Notes under the pieces: model-generated
What the model saw: the letters and a program-made list of their open reading frames with translations, nothing else
Databases searched by the model: none
Told to the model about the DNA's origin: nothing
In this document: positions 47,929 to 58,817 of the stretch, in pieces
How positions within the stretch are numbered: position 1 is the stretch's first letter
Layout of the letters: each line of letters starts with the position of its first letter
NCBI GenBank assembly: GCA_033220425.1
Contig: CM065647.1
Coordinates: 310,001-374,000 of the forward strand
DNA from: Lepraria neglecta
Lineage: Eukaryota; Ascomycota; Lecanoromycetes; Lecanorales; Stereocaulaceae
Reading direction: 5' to 3'
DNA length: 64,000 bases
Program-made: the position numbers and the translations under genes

Positions 47929-48857
47929 TCATGTCCGAGTACGGGTATGGGTCTCCACCACTAGAAACAGAATCAGTCGTCTCTCGTACCCGTTATAGAG
48001 CGCATATCTCGGGCATAAGACCAAACCCTCGAGCTCCTTCTCGCTCTCCTCATCGCAAATTTCACAACAGTTCCTGGACCGAGACCACTCCCGGAGTAGC
48101 AAATCAGACGCAAATTGCGGCGTGTCTGCCACAATTTCCTGGGACTTAGCCTTCACTATAGCATTTTTGTAGATTTCATCCTTCCTCTGCTTGGTATGCA
48201 CAAGGGCAATATCCCTCAATCCGCGGTTATTCTCATGCGTAGTATCGTATATCAACGGTACAGTCTCAAGGAACGGCACCAGGAGTTCTTGTATCAAAAG
48301 TGGCATCAGAACCTTATGGTGCTTGTTTTTCGCTAAATCTTCCAGCGCGGGGATGTCGAATCTATCGCCCATGTCATACATAGAGACGTGGTACAATAGC
48401 CTTCGCTGTGCAGCCTCGCCGTATCGAGCTTAGGCTTCTTCGTCCACTTCGCTTGGGTTAGAGCCGCTGTCGTCGAACCAGGGTATGGTTGATGTCCCTT
48501 CATTTGACCGATCTTCATTGGACTGGCCCTCAGTTTCCTTACCATCGTTGGGCTCGATCCTGGTGGTTTCGGTCGTTGCGGCTCGTCATCCTTTGATTCG
48601 GTGCCGATGTCGGGATAGTCGCCGCGGTAGAGGAACAGAAGCATGGCTTCGATGAGTTGTTGATCCTCAGTGGAGAAATCGATTGTGTTAGTCATGGACT
48701 CTTTGAATCCGGCACTGCAAATGCCCCTAAGGACCTTCGATTGCGAGCAGACTACGACTTTGTGAGCAGTGATCTCCTTGTTGCTGCAGAAGATTTTGAC
48801 ATCGCTGAAATCTTTGTTGTCATAAAACCTGTTCAAATCAATACGTATGACTTTCAA
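47929..48857 (-). CDS. BTB/POZ-domain protein 1, C-terminal Cys cluster
   Basis: Fungal BTB/POZ protein. The first coding exon present starts near 48830 with FYDNKDFSDVKIFCSNKEIT, AHKVVVCSQSKVLRGICSAG and IEAMLLFLYRGDYPD. The frame then changes; an intron (GT after SSPTM, near 48543, to a 3' AG before CTCGATACGG, near 48432) would restore LLYHVSMYDMGDRFDIPALE. After the BTB and linker helices comes RNCCEICDEESEKELEGLVL and CPRY, a cysteine cluster. No ATG opens the first exon: the open frame to 48857 starts at TTG, so a 5' exon probably lies upstream (MSDKMRMSSPSK, near 48910, is a candidate). It is the neighbour and paralogue of the BTB gene at 49253-50220. Confidence 0.7.
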
Positions 48858-49252
48858 AACAAGACGTGCGGCAACTTAGATGGGGAAGACATCCGCATCT
48901 TGTCACTCATGACTGCTGTTGCTATCGTGTTAGTGACTTTCTTGCGGTAGCTGGCCTCTTGGATTTGCTGTCAGCTTGGGCTGTTGCCCTTGGTTCAAAA
49001 GCTGAAGAGGGTTATTATCCAGGCTCAAGAAGAGCGAGCACGGAGTAGCACCTCAAGTGTTGCGGTCATGTAGGTATGAAATTGTTGTTCAACTCGAGTA
49101 TTTTAAACATAAAGCGCGCCGAGAGGACGCCGAATGTGTTATAAAAAGTCACGGGGCTGGAGGGGTCAATGCATTCTGTGTGGTCCCACTTGCCACCCTT
49201 AACATACACCTGGCTCAGTGGGCTCATATGATCGACGTAACACACCTGATTA

Positions 49253-50220
49253 TCAACACAAAAGTTGCATGAAGTCCTCACAAACGATCATTCGTTGAGC
49301 CCCCAAATAGTACCTCTTGAGGTACTTTCTCGCGCATTGCAGGCATCGCGGCGCATCTTGCAAGTTATTGTGGCAGTCGTGGCAGGGATTCGAAAAAGCG
49401 AGCCCTCCTCAGCAGGACGTCGACCGCAACTTGTTGAGTTGTGAAGTATATTTCCTTCGAAGCGAGCTTTGGCCATGAAATCTTCAGTAACAATTTTTCC
49501 TGAGACATAACGTATCCGACGACGCTGTCACGGAGTTCGCAATTGCTCTCCGGCGTAGTTACGTAGATTTTTGGGATGGATTCGAGAAATGAGATGGTGT
49601 CATCCTGAGTCCAGTGTGGCTTGGTGGATTCTTCGTATTTAGCCTTTACAAGCTCGCCTGCAAATAATTGAGAGTCAGAACTTGCCTTTCAGGTTTGCGA
49701 TTGAGTAATTAAACAAGGTTCGGGAGCATATCAAAGGCAAAATCCCGACCATTTACTCACGAGAAATAATCTCACCACTCAGATTGCAGTACGTATCAAG
49801 GGTGAAGTACTCCGAGAATGTATATACCTAGGGTATGGATATTGAATCTGTCGGCCATAGCAAACATGTCGACATGATAGAGGAGCTTCACTAGCTTGGT
49901 ATCTTGCCCATATTCACCTTGGCCGGAGTGAGGTGGTTCATCGGGGTAATCGCAGCGGTAGAGGAATGTGACCATCGCTTCGATGACTTGCTGTTCCTCG
50001 TTGGAGAGGTCGATCGTGCTGGTCAAGGACTCCTACCATGGGTAAGCCTCCATTTCGGGGAAGTTGGCATCCAACTGTTACAGACCTTGAAGCCAGCAGT
50101 ACAGGAGGCCTTATACACCTTCGATTGCGAGCATAAGACAATATCGTGGGCGTTGATGACCTTGTCTTTGCATATGATCTTTATATCGGAGAACTGCTCG
50201 TCGTTAAAAATCTATATTAA
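49253..50220 (-). CDS. BTB/POZ-domain protein 2, paralogue of the preceding gene
   Basis: Minus-strand blocks in order: NDEQFSDIKIICKDKVINAH and DIVLCSQSKVYKASCTAGFK (50217-50093), an intron, then STIDLSNEEQQVIEAMVTFL and YRCDYPDEPPHSGQG. LLYHVDMFAMADRFNIHTL follows, then further introns to a C-terminal exon (EESTKPHWTQDDTISFLESI). The last segment CHDCHNNLQDAPRCLQCARK has a CxxC-x10-CxxC pattern, but it lies one frame away from the preceding VDVLLRR segment near 49410, so a small frameshift or unplaced splice is present. No starting ATG was found, so it may lack its first exon. Function as a substrate adaptor is a family inference. Confidence 0.6.
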
Positions 50221-50621
50221 TTATTAGCGAACTCAGAGCAATGGTTAGTTTGTTGAAGTAAGCCTTACTCTCCTAGACCACACAGCCAAGGAGACAGGTT
50301 TGCCGACATGGTGTCGTACTTCATGTTCTTCAGCAATCTGGGGCGATATCCCTGTCAATAGTGGTATGTGTGGTAAGTAAACAGTTGAGAATGGTCTTGG
50401 GATATTGAAGACGTCTAGTCTGCCGAGCAGTGATGGAGCTAGATGGAGGCTGTCAAGGACATTTCACGTAACAGCTTTAGTGTTATGAAACTGTGTTAGA
50501 AGAAATAATGTCCCCTCGTGAGGAAGTGAAGCACGCCGATTTTGAGTTAGATCGGATCATCCTTCCCCTATGGTATCAAATCAATGTCCTTATTTCTAGT
50601 TCTTCGAGCCCCAGGTTCGTC
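50221..50621. other. Intergenic region
   Basis: No gene seen between the second BTB gene and the 3' end of XRCC2. Confidence 0.5.
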
Positions 50622-51866
50622 TCAGCTATCGTTATCGATGACGACGATCCCCTTTTCCGTAACCTTGAAAGAAAAGGAGCCTCCTCTTTCCAACCCCCTG
50701 ATACCCTCCCTGACCGCCTCCCTCCAGTCCTCACTCCCCCACCAATTGACCCATCCCGAAAAGCCACTTCTCTCCACTTCTTCCCACCTCTGCTCCTTCT
50801 CCTTCGATACCTCTTCAGCACTCCTACCAGGCCCAAATTTGGGCACCCGGTCCCGCTCTACAACAACTTTCACGGTACAGAAGTTGTTCCATACCGATGG
50901 TAGATGTGGACGTAAAGCACGATGATTAACCACAGAGGTTACAGGAGCCAGACCCCAATTCGTAGCGATGATGGTGCAAGAGAAGAGGTGCTGAAAATGG
51001 CGCAGTGAGGAGACAAGGTTTCGGTAGCGCTGGAGGAAGAAGCTGTTGTTCGCTTTCTCCTTATAATTGATCGTAGAAAGGCCAGATTCCTCGTCCGCTT
51101 CTAAGCGGTCTTGCCAGAGGAAGGCGCTCAGATCATTGATTGCCAAGATACCGAGGGGTCGATTTGTGGAGAAGTGGGTCGGAGGCTGAGCAAGAAGGTA
51201 AGAGGGAATATTTTCCAGCGTAGCGAGGAGAGACGAGGATTCTTGCGGACGGAAGATGTGGAGATGAGTGAGAGAGTCGGAGATCAGAGACGAGAGCTCC
51301 TGATCTGGTATCGTTGAGGAATTCGCAGAGCAGATTGAAGAGACATGTCCACGCATGATATTGTAGAGACGTAGAATTGAAAACCTACTGGATAGATCGA
51401 AGAGAGCAACTGCATGCCCCTTCCCAAACAAGAAGGTATCTTTATAGTTCGAGGGCAGGAGAGAGACTGAGATGACGTGGTAGAGTAGCTGTGTTTTGCC
51501 TGAACATGCCGTAGCCCCTGTGATCTCTATGACTAGCGGCGGCTTCTCTCTTGCCGTAGGTAGAGCTTGGTGTGTTTCTTGATGCTGCGTGGACCATTGC
51601 GTGTGATACTGTTGCTGCTGCCGTGTGATGGGTGGGTTTTGGAAGGCATCGAGAAGTTTGTCGAGAGGGGAGAAGCCCAGTGGAGCATTGGAGGGTGTTT
51701 CGAGCTCTCGTAATGAGCGTAGAAGCTAGAGAGTGGTCAGCGTATGAATGGAAGATGTATGGAAGCCTCTGTTTTGAAAGTAGCTTGAAGTGTTTTGACA
51801 CACCTCGTTCAACCCTTCCTCCTTCACTTCACGTAGCAAATCGGCTCCCAGTACCTCTACACTCAT
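50622..51866 (-). CDS. xrcc2: XRCC2-like Rad51 paralogue, DNA double-strand-break repair
   Basis: RecA/Rad51-fold protein of homologous recombination. Minus-strand exons 51804-51866 and 50622-51725, joined by a 78-nt intron. The protein starts MSVEVLGADLLREVKEEGLN and continues LLRSLRELETPSNAPLGFSP and LDKLLDAFQNPP. The Walker A motif is EITGATACSGKTQLLYHVIS, and the Walker B-like strand is PLGILAINDLSAFLWQDR, which matches the LDSLSAFYW strand of XRCC2 rather than of Rad51. C-terminal to this is IIATNWGLAP, then a Trp-rich acidic segment and a final beta strand. Length (388 residues) is longer than the animal protein. Other Rad51 paralogues remain possible, but the SAF.W strand favours XRCC2. 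It is divergent from SOM1, sharing a 95-bp interval. Confidence 0.82.
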
Positions 51867-51961
51867 GATGGACCTGGTAGAGTAGCAGAAAAGGTATTCT
51901 AGTCAGTCCATCATGTATTGAAAGCCTTCACCCCATTGCTAACGTTAGAAGTATACTAGGT
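51867..51961. promoter_or_regulatory. Shared divergent promoter between XRCC2 and SOM1 (95 bp)
   Basis: Only 95 bp separate the ATGs of XRCC2 (minus) and SOM1 (plus), so both transcripts must start inside or overlap it. No clear TATA box is seen. Confidence 0.7.
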
Positions 51962-52282
51962 ATGGCTCCGCCCATCGAGGCTTTCCCAGCGTCAGAGCTG
52001 GCGGAGCGTATCAATACGTTGCCAAACGGCCGCCGGAGGAAGGGCGGGGATATCAACCTCAGCAAATGTGAATTGTTGGAGTTGGTGCAGTACTCGTGCC
52101 ATCTCAAGGGAAGTCCGCAGTCACGGCAGTCTATCATTCAATGCGAGCCGGTGGTCAAGCTATTTCGAAGGTACTCTTAACCGTCCTCCCCATTATCCGA
52201 GCTTCTTGGCTGATAATGACTGGGCTCTAGGTGTATTGGCGGTCTTATGGTTGAGACTACGAATTTGGGAGACAAAGGTTGA
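51962..52282 (+). CDS. som1: Som1, subunit of the mitochondrial inner membrane peptidase complex
   Basis: Small mitochondrial protein associated with the Imp1/Imp2 inner membrane peptidase, which trims presequences in the intermembrane space. Exons 51962-52170 and 52231-52282 (60-nt intron), 86 residues. Visible family features: MAPPIEAFPASELAERINTL, basic GRRRKGGDINLSKCELLEL, QYSCHLKGSP and, across the intron, FRRCIGGLMVETTNLGDKG. The conserved Cys positions (KCELLE, SCHL, QCEP, RRC) and the MVETT ending match fungal Som1. The spliced frame ends at the TGA at 52280. It lies 95 bp from XRCC2 on the opposite strand and converges with TAF8. Confidence 0.88.
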
Positions 52283-52492
52283 TGTTTCATTTGGGAGAGA
52301 AAGGGGCGATGCGGAGCTACAAGATTGGAGCAAATCCACGGCATTGCAGGGCCATTTTCACGCACTGCATACCAGGACATACGACGTTGTTTCAAATATC
52401 AATTTTCTGCATAACGTTGTTACCCCCGGGTATCATATCCTCACGATGTAGACGCCTTGCAATGCCCCTATGTTTCCCCCTATGTTTCCCCC

Positions 52493-53525
52493 TTAGATGT
52501 TCCCATTTACCTCTCGCCTTTGTAGAGCTGGCTTCCTCCAATATATCTTCTCAGAATTCACCGCTGAACCAAGTCGCCCGTCTCCGAATGACCCGTTGGT
52601 TACATCTCCTTCCTGCTTGCTCTTTCCGATGGGAACGCCTCCGTCGATGTCCATCTCATCTGGTGCTCCAGCTGTCACTGCCTCCATAGTCTCCATCCAC
52701 ATTTGATCTCTTCTCGCGCGCATACTCTTCGTCCTCGACCGTTGATGCGCATCGTGTGCTGGATGTCGAGATCCTGCGCCGACCAGTCGCCGTAGAGCCT
52801 CCTCTCCTAGCCTCCCCTCCTCCGTAGCTCGCTCTCGGACCTTTCTAGGGTCCTGTTCCCGCTCCGGGAACTCTGGTGTAGCTTTGTAGGTGTGCCTGCT
52901 AGGAAGAGCTGGGAAGTGATTCGGTGCGAAAGTCTTGGTTTGCTCGTTTTGTGTGCCGTTCAATAGCGGGCCTAGGAATCGAAGCTGTTGTTGCTCGTCT
53001 TCTTCGGCGGGCGTTGGTTGAAATGGAAATTGAGATCGTGAAGCAGGTACTGGAGGGTCGAGGTGTGGCAAAAGCGATCGTAGACTGAGCTGATGCGTGT
53101 GAAGAGCTTGTAAGAAGTCCTGGGGTATTGGTTGCGTGCGACGACAGGAAAGCATGGACTGCCGCACATCTGCTAAATAGTGGGCCATGTCTATAACGGT
53201 CAGCCTCCAGCAACATAGCCAGCGAACTCTGACAGCTTCGCATACATGCTTCCACATCGCCGCGAAAGCTCTCAATAGCGTCTGGATCCGAAGCTTCAAA
53301 GCCAACAGCTTCCAGCGCAAGACCGATCGATCTAGTGAGGAGAGACTGAATGGACTCTTCGTCCTGCCATGACGAATTGAGGCACTGCTTCCTCTGGGTC
53401 TCCCAGGTAAGCTTGTGGTGACGAATAGGTCCGCGATTCAGCTTCTTAGCTGGTGGAGTGTCGAAATCTGCGGTTGAGGAGGTACGCTTCAGAGAGTGAG
53501 AATTGTAGACTGCCATAGGTGCCAT
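52493..53525 (-). CDS. taf8: TAF8, TFIID subunit with histone fold
   Basis: Subunit 8 of the general transcription factor TFIID, which pairs with TAF10 through a histone fold. Minus-strand exons 53234-53525 and 52493-53190 with a 43-nt intron; splicing gives MRSYMAHYLADVRQSML. 329 residues. The N-terminal histone-fold region includes LLTRSIGLALEAVGFEASDP and ADVRQSMLSCRRTQPIPQDF, then the TAF8 signature LQALHTHQLSLRSLLPHL and HFPALPSRHTYKATPEFPER, followed by ATEEGRLGEEALRRLVG. The tail is charged and disordered. ATG at 53525, with a second at 53516. It is divergent from eIF2-beta (268 bp apart). Confidence 0.93.
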
Positions 53526-53793
53526 CAAGGCAGAACGAGTGTGAGCAGCCAGATCATAAATGCGATCAATGGTGCTGTATAGCAGTGAGTCGAAAGTCAG
53601 GCAGCGAGTATTGCGACCTTTGGAAGGACAAGGTGCTATTGTTGAAATGGTTGCGGCTCTGAGCTCCTTTGGCTGATTGGTCAGCACATGGCTGACTCAT
53701 CCGAATATCTCGCTCTGACTCTTTCGCGCCTCCATCAGAATATGATCTTGTCCAGAACAGTTCGAACATCAGATTCGAACACCTTCACACACA
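53526..53793. promoter_or_regulatory. Divergent promoter between TAF8 and eIF2-beta
   Basis: 268 bp between two opposite ATGs of core expression genes. No TATA box stands out, as expected for housekeeping promoters. Confidence 0.6.
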
Positions 53794-54858
53794 ATGTCTA
53801 CACCAAGAGAACCCCGGAAGTCCGTCGCCTTCAGCGAGGGCGCCACAGTCGTCGATGCAAACGGTGGAGTCACAGAGATCAATGGCACGTCGGAAAAGGC
53901 ATCTGCAGAGAGTCACTCAGTTGGTAAGGTCGCCACCACTTCCAAATCTTCTTCAGTATGCTCACATATAGAAGGGTCGCCAGACAACAAGTCAGACCCC
54001 GCTGTCGATGAGGTCAACGAGCTCTTCAAAGGCCTAAACAAGAAAAAGAAATCGTCCAAGAAGCCAAAAGACGAAGCAGCCGATGGAGGCGACGAGGCAG
54101 CGCCAGCCGCAGATGGCGAATTCGATCCCACCGCCCTGAAGAAGAAAAAGAAGAAGAAGCCCGCCAAAGCGGCTGAGGCTGATGACTTCGAAGCAAAATT
54201 GGCTGAAGCAGGTGTGAACGAGAATGGCGAAGCTACAGGCGACGCGGAAAAGGCAGCTCCAGAAGAAGAGGTGGTGGAGGGCGACATGGTTCTCGGCACG
54301 GGAATATGGGCTCATGATGAGGTGAAGCCTATCAAATACGACAAACTCCTCGAACGCTTCTTCGCACATCTACACAGCGCACATCCAGATCTTCTATCGA
54401 GCGGCTCGAAAAGCTACGTCATTCCACCACCACAGTGTCTACGCGAAGGGAATAAGAAGACCATCTTTGCCAACATTCCGGATATCTGCAAGAGAATGAA
54501 GAGAAGTGAGGAGCACGTCATGCAATTCATATTCGCAGAATTGGGGACAAGTGGAAGCGTGGATGGGAGCAGGAGGCTGGTCATCAAGGGCAGGTTTCAA
54601 CAGAAGCAGATTGAGAATGTTCTACGGAGATATATTGGTGAGCATCCATGTTCCACTAGACGCACAATTTATGCTAATATTTTCCTAGGCGAATACGTGA
54701 CCTGCAAGACCTGCCGATCGCCAGATACAGAGCTCAGCAAAGGAGAGAACCGACTCTATTTCGTCACTTGCAACTCCTGCGGCAGCCGAAGGAGTGTTAC
54801 TGCCATCAAGACTGGTTACTCAGCCCAAGTCGGCAAGAGAAAGAGGCAGCAGACCTAA
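53794..54858 (+). CDS. SUI3: Translation initiation factor eIF2 subunit beta
   Basis: Beta subunit of eIF2, which brings initiator Met-tRNA to the 40S ribosome and binds eIF5 and eIF2B through N-terminal lysine blocks. Exons 53794-53923, 53972-54637, 54689-54858. Lysine blocks [13 protein letters not shown] and [12 protein letters not shown] are visible, then the helix-turn-helix core ([60 protein letters not shown]) and a C-terminal zinc ribbon [11 protein letters not shown] ... [13 protein letters not shown] (CxxC-CxxC). Spliced, [13 protein letters not shown] is restored. Both introns are multiples of three without stops (48 and 51 nt), so the frame also reads through them. A third lysine block found in many relatives is not evident. 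Confidence 0.95.
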   Translation: MSTPREPRKSVAFSEGATVVDANGGVTEINGTSEKASAESHSVGKVATTSKSSSVCSHIEGSPDNKSDPAVDEVNELFKGLNKKKKSSKKPKDEAADGGDEAAPAADGEFDPTALKKKKKKKPAKAAEADDFEAKLAEAGVNENGEATGDAEKAAPEEEVVEGDMVLGTGIWAHDEVKPIKYDKLLERFFAHLHSAHPDLLSSGSKSYVIPPPQCLREGNKKTIFANIPDICKRMKRSEEHVMQFIFAELGTSGSVDGSRRLVIKGRFQQKQIENVLRRYIGEHPCSTRRTIYANIFLGEYVTCKTCRSPDTELSKGENRLYFVTCNSCGSRRSVTAIKTGYSAQVGKRKRQQT

Positions 54859-55410
54859 GAGGGCACTTCGTTCGGCATACAGGCATATTACATGGTGTAT
54901 CACGAGTCCAATTTGAGTAGATAAGCGACAGGTGTATTCTGCATTGAGGGATCAAGAAGGAAATGAATAGGAACTTTTTTCGCTAATCAGTGCCTCTACG
55001 AATTTGACCCACAGCTTGCTCTTTTTTTTGCAGTCACAGCAACTTCTACATGATCTGTTCAAAAGCCCCCTGAGATTTCACAGCATTCGCCACCCGTTCC
55101 GCAAGGTAAGCACAGCCTCAGAAAATCAAAATTCCGGGGTCCCATGCTTTAATCTCGAGCCCAAAGCGGGCACAAGATGCCCTAAAATAGATTTTGCGCC
55201 CTGGTCATCGTCTAGGGCTGCTCTGGGGCCTGCTTGCAGGGTTTGCGCCCCGTGAGTCACTCTTATGTATTGTTAAGTATACAAAGGTCTATAAAGGTCA
55301 TGAAGCTGCTTTGGCCAATTAATTTTGTGTACACAGATTCAAATCATCTACCTCTCCACAATTACTCCATCTCATACATTGGCAAAATTTACTTAAGTGA
55401 ACTGTCAAAA
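54859..55410. other. Intergenic region
   Basis: 3' flank of eIF2-beta and upstream region of a small C2H2-like frame. No gene recognised. Confidence 0.4.
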
Positions 55411-55999
55411 ATGCATTGCGCCTACCCCTGCCTTCACCCGGAATGCGATTTCCAAGCGCCCACCCCTGAATGCTTGGACTTGCACATCAAAAGTCACTTC
55501 GAAGGTCCTCGGAATGTCCATCAAAGCTTCCATCCTTTCATCAGCCTTGCTGCCCTTAATGCAGCCGCCAGCCAGTACGATGACCTGGTTGGGAGTAGCT
55601 ACAGCGACCTCGGCAGACTACAGCGCCAGTGCAGCTAGCCTGCAGCTCTCACTAGGGTCTTAGGCTGGCCGCTTCACATTCGCTCCGGCCAGCAATCCAC
55701 TGCCACCGCCTCGGAGCGTGGACATAGCCCCTGAAGGCAGCGATATCAATCCATGTCGTTCCGTATGCTTTACATACAACCACATGTTTGATCGCCTTGT
55801 TGACATGAGCGCCGTGCCAAAAAGCGTCCAATGTACCAAGCACATACCAAGGTTAGGTGAATGGTTGCGAGTTCAAAGGCAATTAGAAGAAGAACCAAAT
55901 GGTCGCTCAAGTCAAGACTTGCCACAAAAAAGGGGTGCTTTTTCAGTGGTCCAATGGATAAGGGCCATTGAGATGTTTGACTGGATAGAGGTAGACTAG
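55411..55999 (+). CDS. Hypothetical protein with one C2H2-like finger
   Basis: From the ATG at 55411: MHCAYPCLHPECDFQAPTPE and CLDLHIKSHF, a C2H2-like finger (two Cys, two His), then an Ala/Ser stretch and a stop at about 55638. A second frame at 55718-55999 has no ATG but reads protein-like (IPRLGEWLRVQRQLEEEPNG, VVQWIRAIEMFDWIEVD) and could be the second exon. The splice is not clear. Possibly a lineage-specific gene or a decayed one. Confidence 0.4.
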
Positions 56000-56272
56000 G
56001 AGACGCAGGAGACTGTTTGGATTTGGAGTGACTTGTAAGTAGACGCTGTAGGTAGAGCATAGATACAGGTCGTATGATCGGGGAAATATCACTTTAGCTT
56101 GAATACCTTTTGACCCGGGTTGATTCCTCTCCAATGACATGAGCACCGCTTTCCTAGATCGGGGGAAACTCGCCTCGATCAGAAGTAAATACGCTTCGTG
56201 TCGAGAATCCAAGCGTAGAAAGCTGGAACAGCACGTGACGGGGATGCCTCATAGCAAGACGCTAAAGCTGCA

Positions 56273-58003
56273 TCATGTTTGATTCTCCTGCTGCAATTTG
56301 CGGTCGTTCTCCAACGACTCAGCGGCAGCATTATCCACATACCCCTCTAGCTTGGCCTTGACCCCTTCATCCCATCCTGCCAATATCCTGGCGGCGCCCA
56401 ACGCAGCATTTACTGCGTTGTTCACCCCCACCGTAAGAACGGGGCAGCCTCTGGGCATATTGGTCATGCTCACCAGACTGTCCCATCCGTCACCAATGGT
56501 GGGCTTGATGGGTAATCCAATGACTGGCACACTTTTCGAGAAAGCGGCAACCATGCCAGGTAGATGTGCAGCACCGCCCGCGGCCGCTATGATGACCTTG
56601 ATGCCTCGGTGGCCGGATGTTTTGGCGTACTCTGCCATGGCGTCTGGTGTGCGATGGGCAGACTTTATGCCCTTCTCAAAGGGAATACCGAAGTCGTTGA
56701 AGATTTTGTAGCATGCTTCAAGATTCGGCTGGTCCGATATCGAGCCCGTTACCACACCTACGAAGGGTTGTGTTTTCCGCTTTGGTGCCCTGATGCCACG
56801 CGTGGATTGCTTACCACGGATTTCGTCAGCAAGCCGAATTAGGGGCTCGATGTCTTGCTCCGCCTCTTCCATGGTATTGCCTAGAACGGTCAAATGCCCC
56901 ATCTTCCTTCCCTTTGTAGCATCACCTTTCCCGTAAAGATGTACCTTGGCACCAGCGGTATCCGCCGCATTTGCGAGCCTCAGAAATGATTTTGGGTCTT
57001 CGCCGCCCAGGATGTTGAGCATAATAGCAGATGTGAGCAGTTCAGTAGCCTTGGCGGGTATAGGTCGGTCAAGTATTGCGGAAAGGTGGGTGTCGTATTG
57101 TGAAAGCCGGCAAGACTCGATCGTGTAGTGTCCGCTGTTGTGCGGCCTAGGTGCGATCTCATTGACTAAGATGCTGTTGTCTTCGAGCAGGAACATCTCC
57201 ACACCGAATATTCCCTTGCCTTTGAAACTGGCGATCGCCTTTCTAGCGAGCTGTTGCGCGCGTTGGTTCGTCTCATTAGATATGCCTCTAGCAGGTGCAT
57301 AGACTAGTTTGCAGATACTGTCTTCATGGACCGTTTCGACAGTCGGATACGAAATCGTTGATGACGCCCAACTTGAAGTGTCTGCTTCGTCCTTTGTCTT
57401 GATGACCATCACGGCAAGTTCCATTGTGAAATTGACCCATACCTCTGCATAGAGCGGTCGGTTCTTCAACGCATCCAATGCAGGTTGCACATCTTTCTCT
57501 GACTTGACTGCGTAGTTCCCACGACCATCATAGGCCCCCGTGCGAGCTTTCAACATGAATGGATATTTCAAGTTAGACTCAACTACGCGCAATTCCTTCT
57601 CCGATGCCGTAGGGACCGCCATTGACTGGGCGACGTCAATCCCGCCTTCTAACAGCAACATTTTCTGCAAATACTTATCCTGTATGGTCCGGATAGCTTG
57701 CCAACTCGGTTGAATCTCGAGATTTTTGCCCTGAGATAACGACTCGTTCTCAAGCTCTTCCAGAACATGCGTGTCCACATGTTCAATTTCAACCGTCAGG
57801 ACATCGCACTGGCTTGCGAGTTTGCGGATCGCCTGGGCATCAGCGAATGAGCCGTCCACGCCAGGGTTGGTACCGTTGATCTGTTTAGCTGGGGAGGCTT
57901 TCTTGTCGAGAATCGCTACATTGATATTGCGATTGTTGGCCGCCTCTAGGAGCATCCGGCCAAGTTGACCACCACCAAGGATACCAATTGTCCGAGGATC
58001 CAT
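56273..58003 (-). CDS. ade2: Phosphoribosylaminoimidazole carboxylase (Ade2, PurK-PurE fusion)
   Basis: Converts AIR to CAIR in purine synthesis; loss gives red adenine auxotrophs in many fungi. Single exon, 576 residues, ATG at 58003 (the open frame upstream to 58102 starts at GTG). N-terminal PurK-type ATP-grasp part: GILGGGQLGRMLLEAANN, VEIEHVDTHVLEEL, KARTGAYDGRGNYAVKS, EIAPRPHNSGHYTIESC. C-terminal PurE-type part from about residue 415: VGVVTGSISDQPNLEA, KSAHRTPDAMAEYA, AAAGGAAHLPGMVAAF, MPRGCPVLTVGVNNAVNAAL. The GSxSD and SAHRTP motifs are kept, though the first position is Ile where fungi often have Asp; bacterial PurE also varies here (Lys in E. coli). It looks active. Confidence 0.93.
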   Translation of the reverse strand: MDPRTIGILGGGQLGRMLLEAANNRNINVAILDKKASPAKQINGTNPGVDGSFADAQAIRKLASQCDVLTVEIEHVDTHVLEELENESLSQGKNLEIQPSWQAIRTIQDKYLQKMLLLEGGIDVAQSMAVPTASEKELRVVESNLKYPFMLKARTGAYDGRGNYAVKSEKDVQPALDALKNRPLYAEVWVNFTMELAVMVIKTKDEADTSSWASSTISYPTVETVHEDSICKLVYAPARGISNETNQRAQQLARKAIASFKGKGIFGVEMFLLEDNSILVNEIAPRPHNSGHYTIESCRLSQYDTHLSAILDRPIPAKATELLTSAIMLNILGGEDPKSFLRLANAADTAGAKVHLYGKGDATKGRKMGHLTVLGNTMEEAEQDIEPLIRLADEIRGKQSTRGIRAPKRKTQPFVGVVTGSISDQPNLEACYKIFNDFGIPFEKGIKSAHRTPDAMAEYAKTSGHRGIKVIIAAAGGAAHLPGMVAAFSKSVPVIGLPIKPTIGDGWDSLVSMTNMPRGCPVLTVGVNNAVNAALGAARILAGWDEGVKAKLEGYVDNAAAESLENDRKLQQENQT

Positions 58004-58817
58004 AACGGGATGTCTCCAACAAAGTGGAGAAAAGTACTGGTATGACGCCCTTGGATACCACAGAGAACGGAGATTGACCAGGATTCTTGATACCCAATCC
58101 ACTGAGACGATGAGATACTAGGGCACAAAAGTATGAGTTTTGATGTCACCAAGTAGAAAGAGCAATTGAGAATCTATTTCCATGTTGCACCCTTTCACAA
58201 ATTTGAGGTTAGAAAATTTGAGAGTTGAGTACCGGCGGAAGAGAATTTGGCTCCGCGACCCGACTACGACTTGCCCTCGAAAATGACGAGACACTCCAAG
58301 CAACAGCAGCTTCTTCAACGCCTCTCTTCGGCTGCTAACCTAGAACTAGGATCTGAAATAATATAAGATGTTTCTGCAAGGGGTACATATCTGTGGCCGT
58401 CTCCAATACCCAAAGACCGTGCTTTAGCCGCCTTGGCCGCCAGAGTCAGCCCTAGGCAACCGCCGAGGACTGCCCCTCCAGGCGAGCAACCACTCAGAAT
58501 GCCTTCTTGCGGTTGGACGCATGCCAGATTTATTTCGAGAACTGTATGTATTAATAGTTCTAATCTTAGAGCCCCTCTCTTCAAGCTCACAGCTTGAGTA
58601 TGTGAGAGCTCTTATGTACCTCCCGCGTTTCCTTTTGACAACATAATCTTGCCTGTCATTGAGCTCTTTACTGAGCTTGGCGACATTCTTTGTTCATCAA
58701 GCTGTCTTCCTTGAGACTACTGTGATCTTCTTCCTAACCGCTTGCCAAACGAGAGCCTTTGATTCGCAGCATACAGCGGCCTTGCAAAGAAAGCAACCCG
58801 GGTCCCTATCGAGCAAG
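58004..58817. other. Divergent intergenic region between ADE2 and AIM24
   Basis: 815 bp separating divergent genes. No reliable coding sequence. Short frames on both strands (for example 58315-58590, minus) have no domain. Confidence 0.5.

Noticed and set aside
56745-56775. Possible inactivating change in the PurE motif of ADE2 (GSISD)
   Set aside because: The first residue of this motif varies in active PurE enzymes, and the SAHRTP and GGAAHLPGM motifs are intact.
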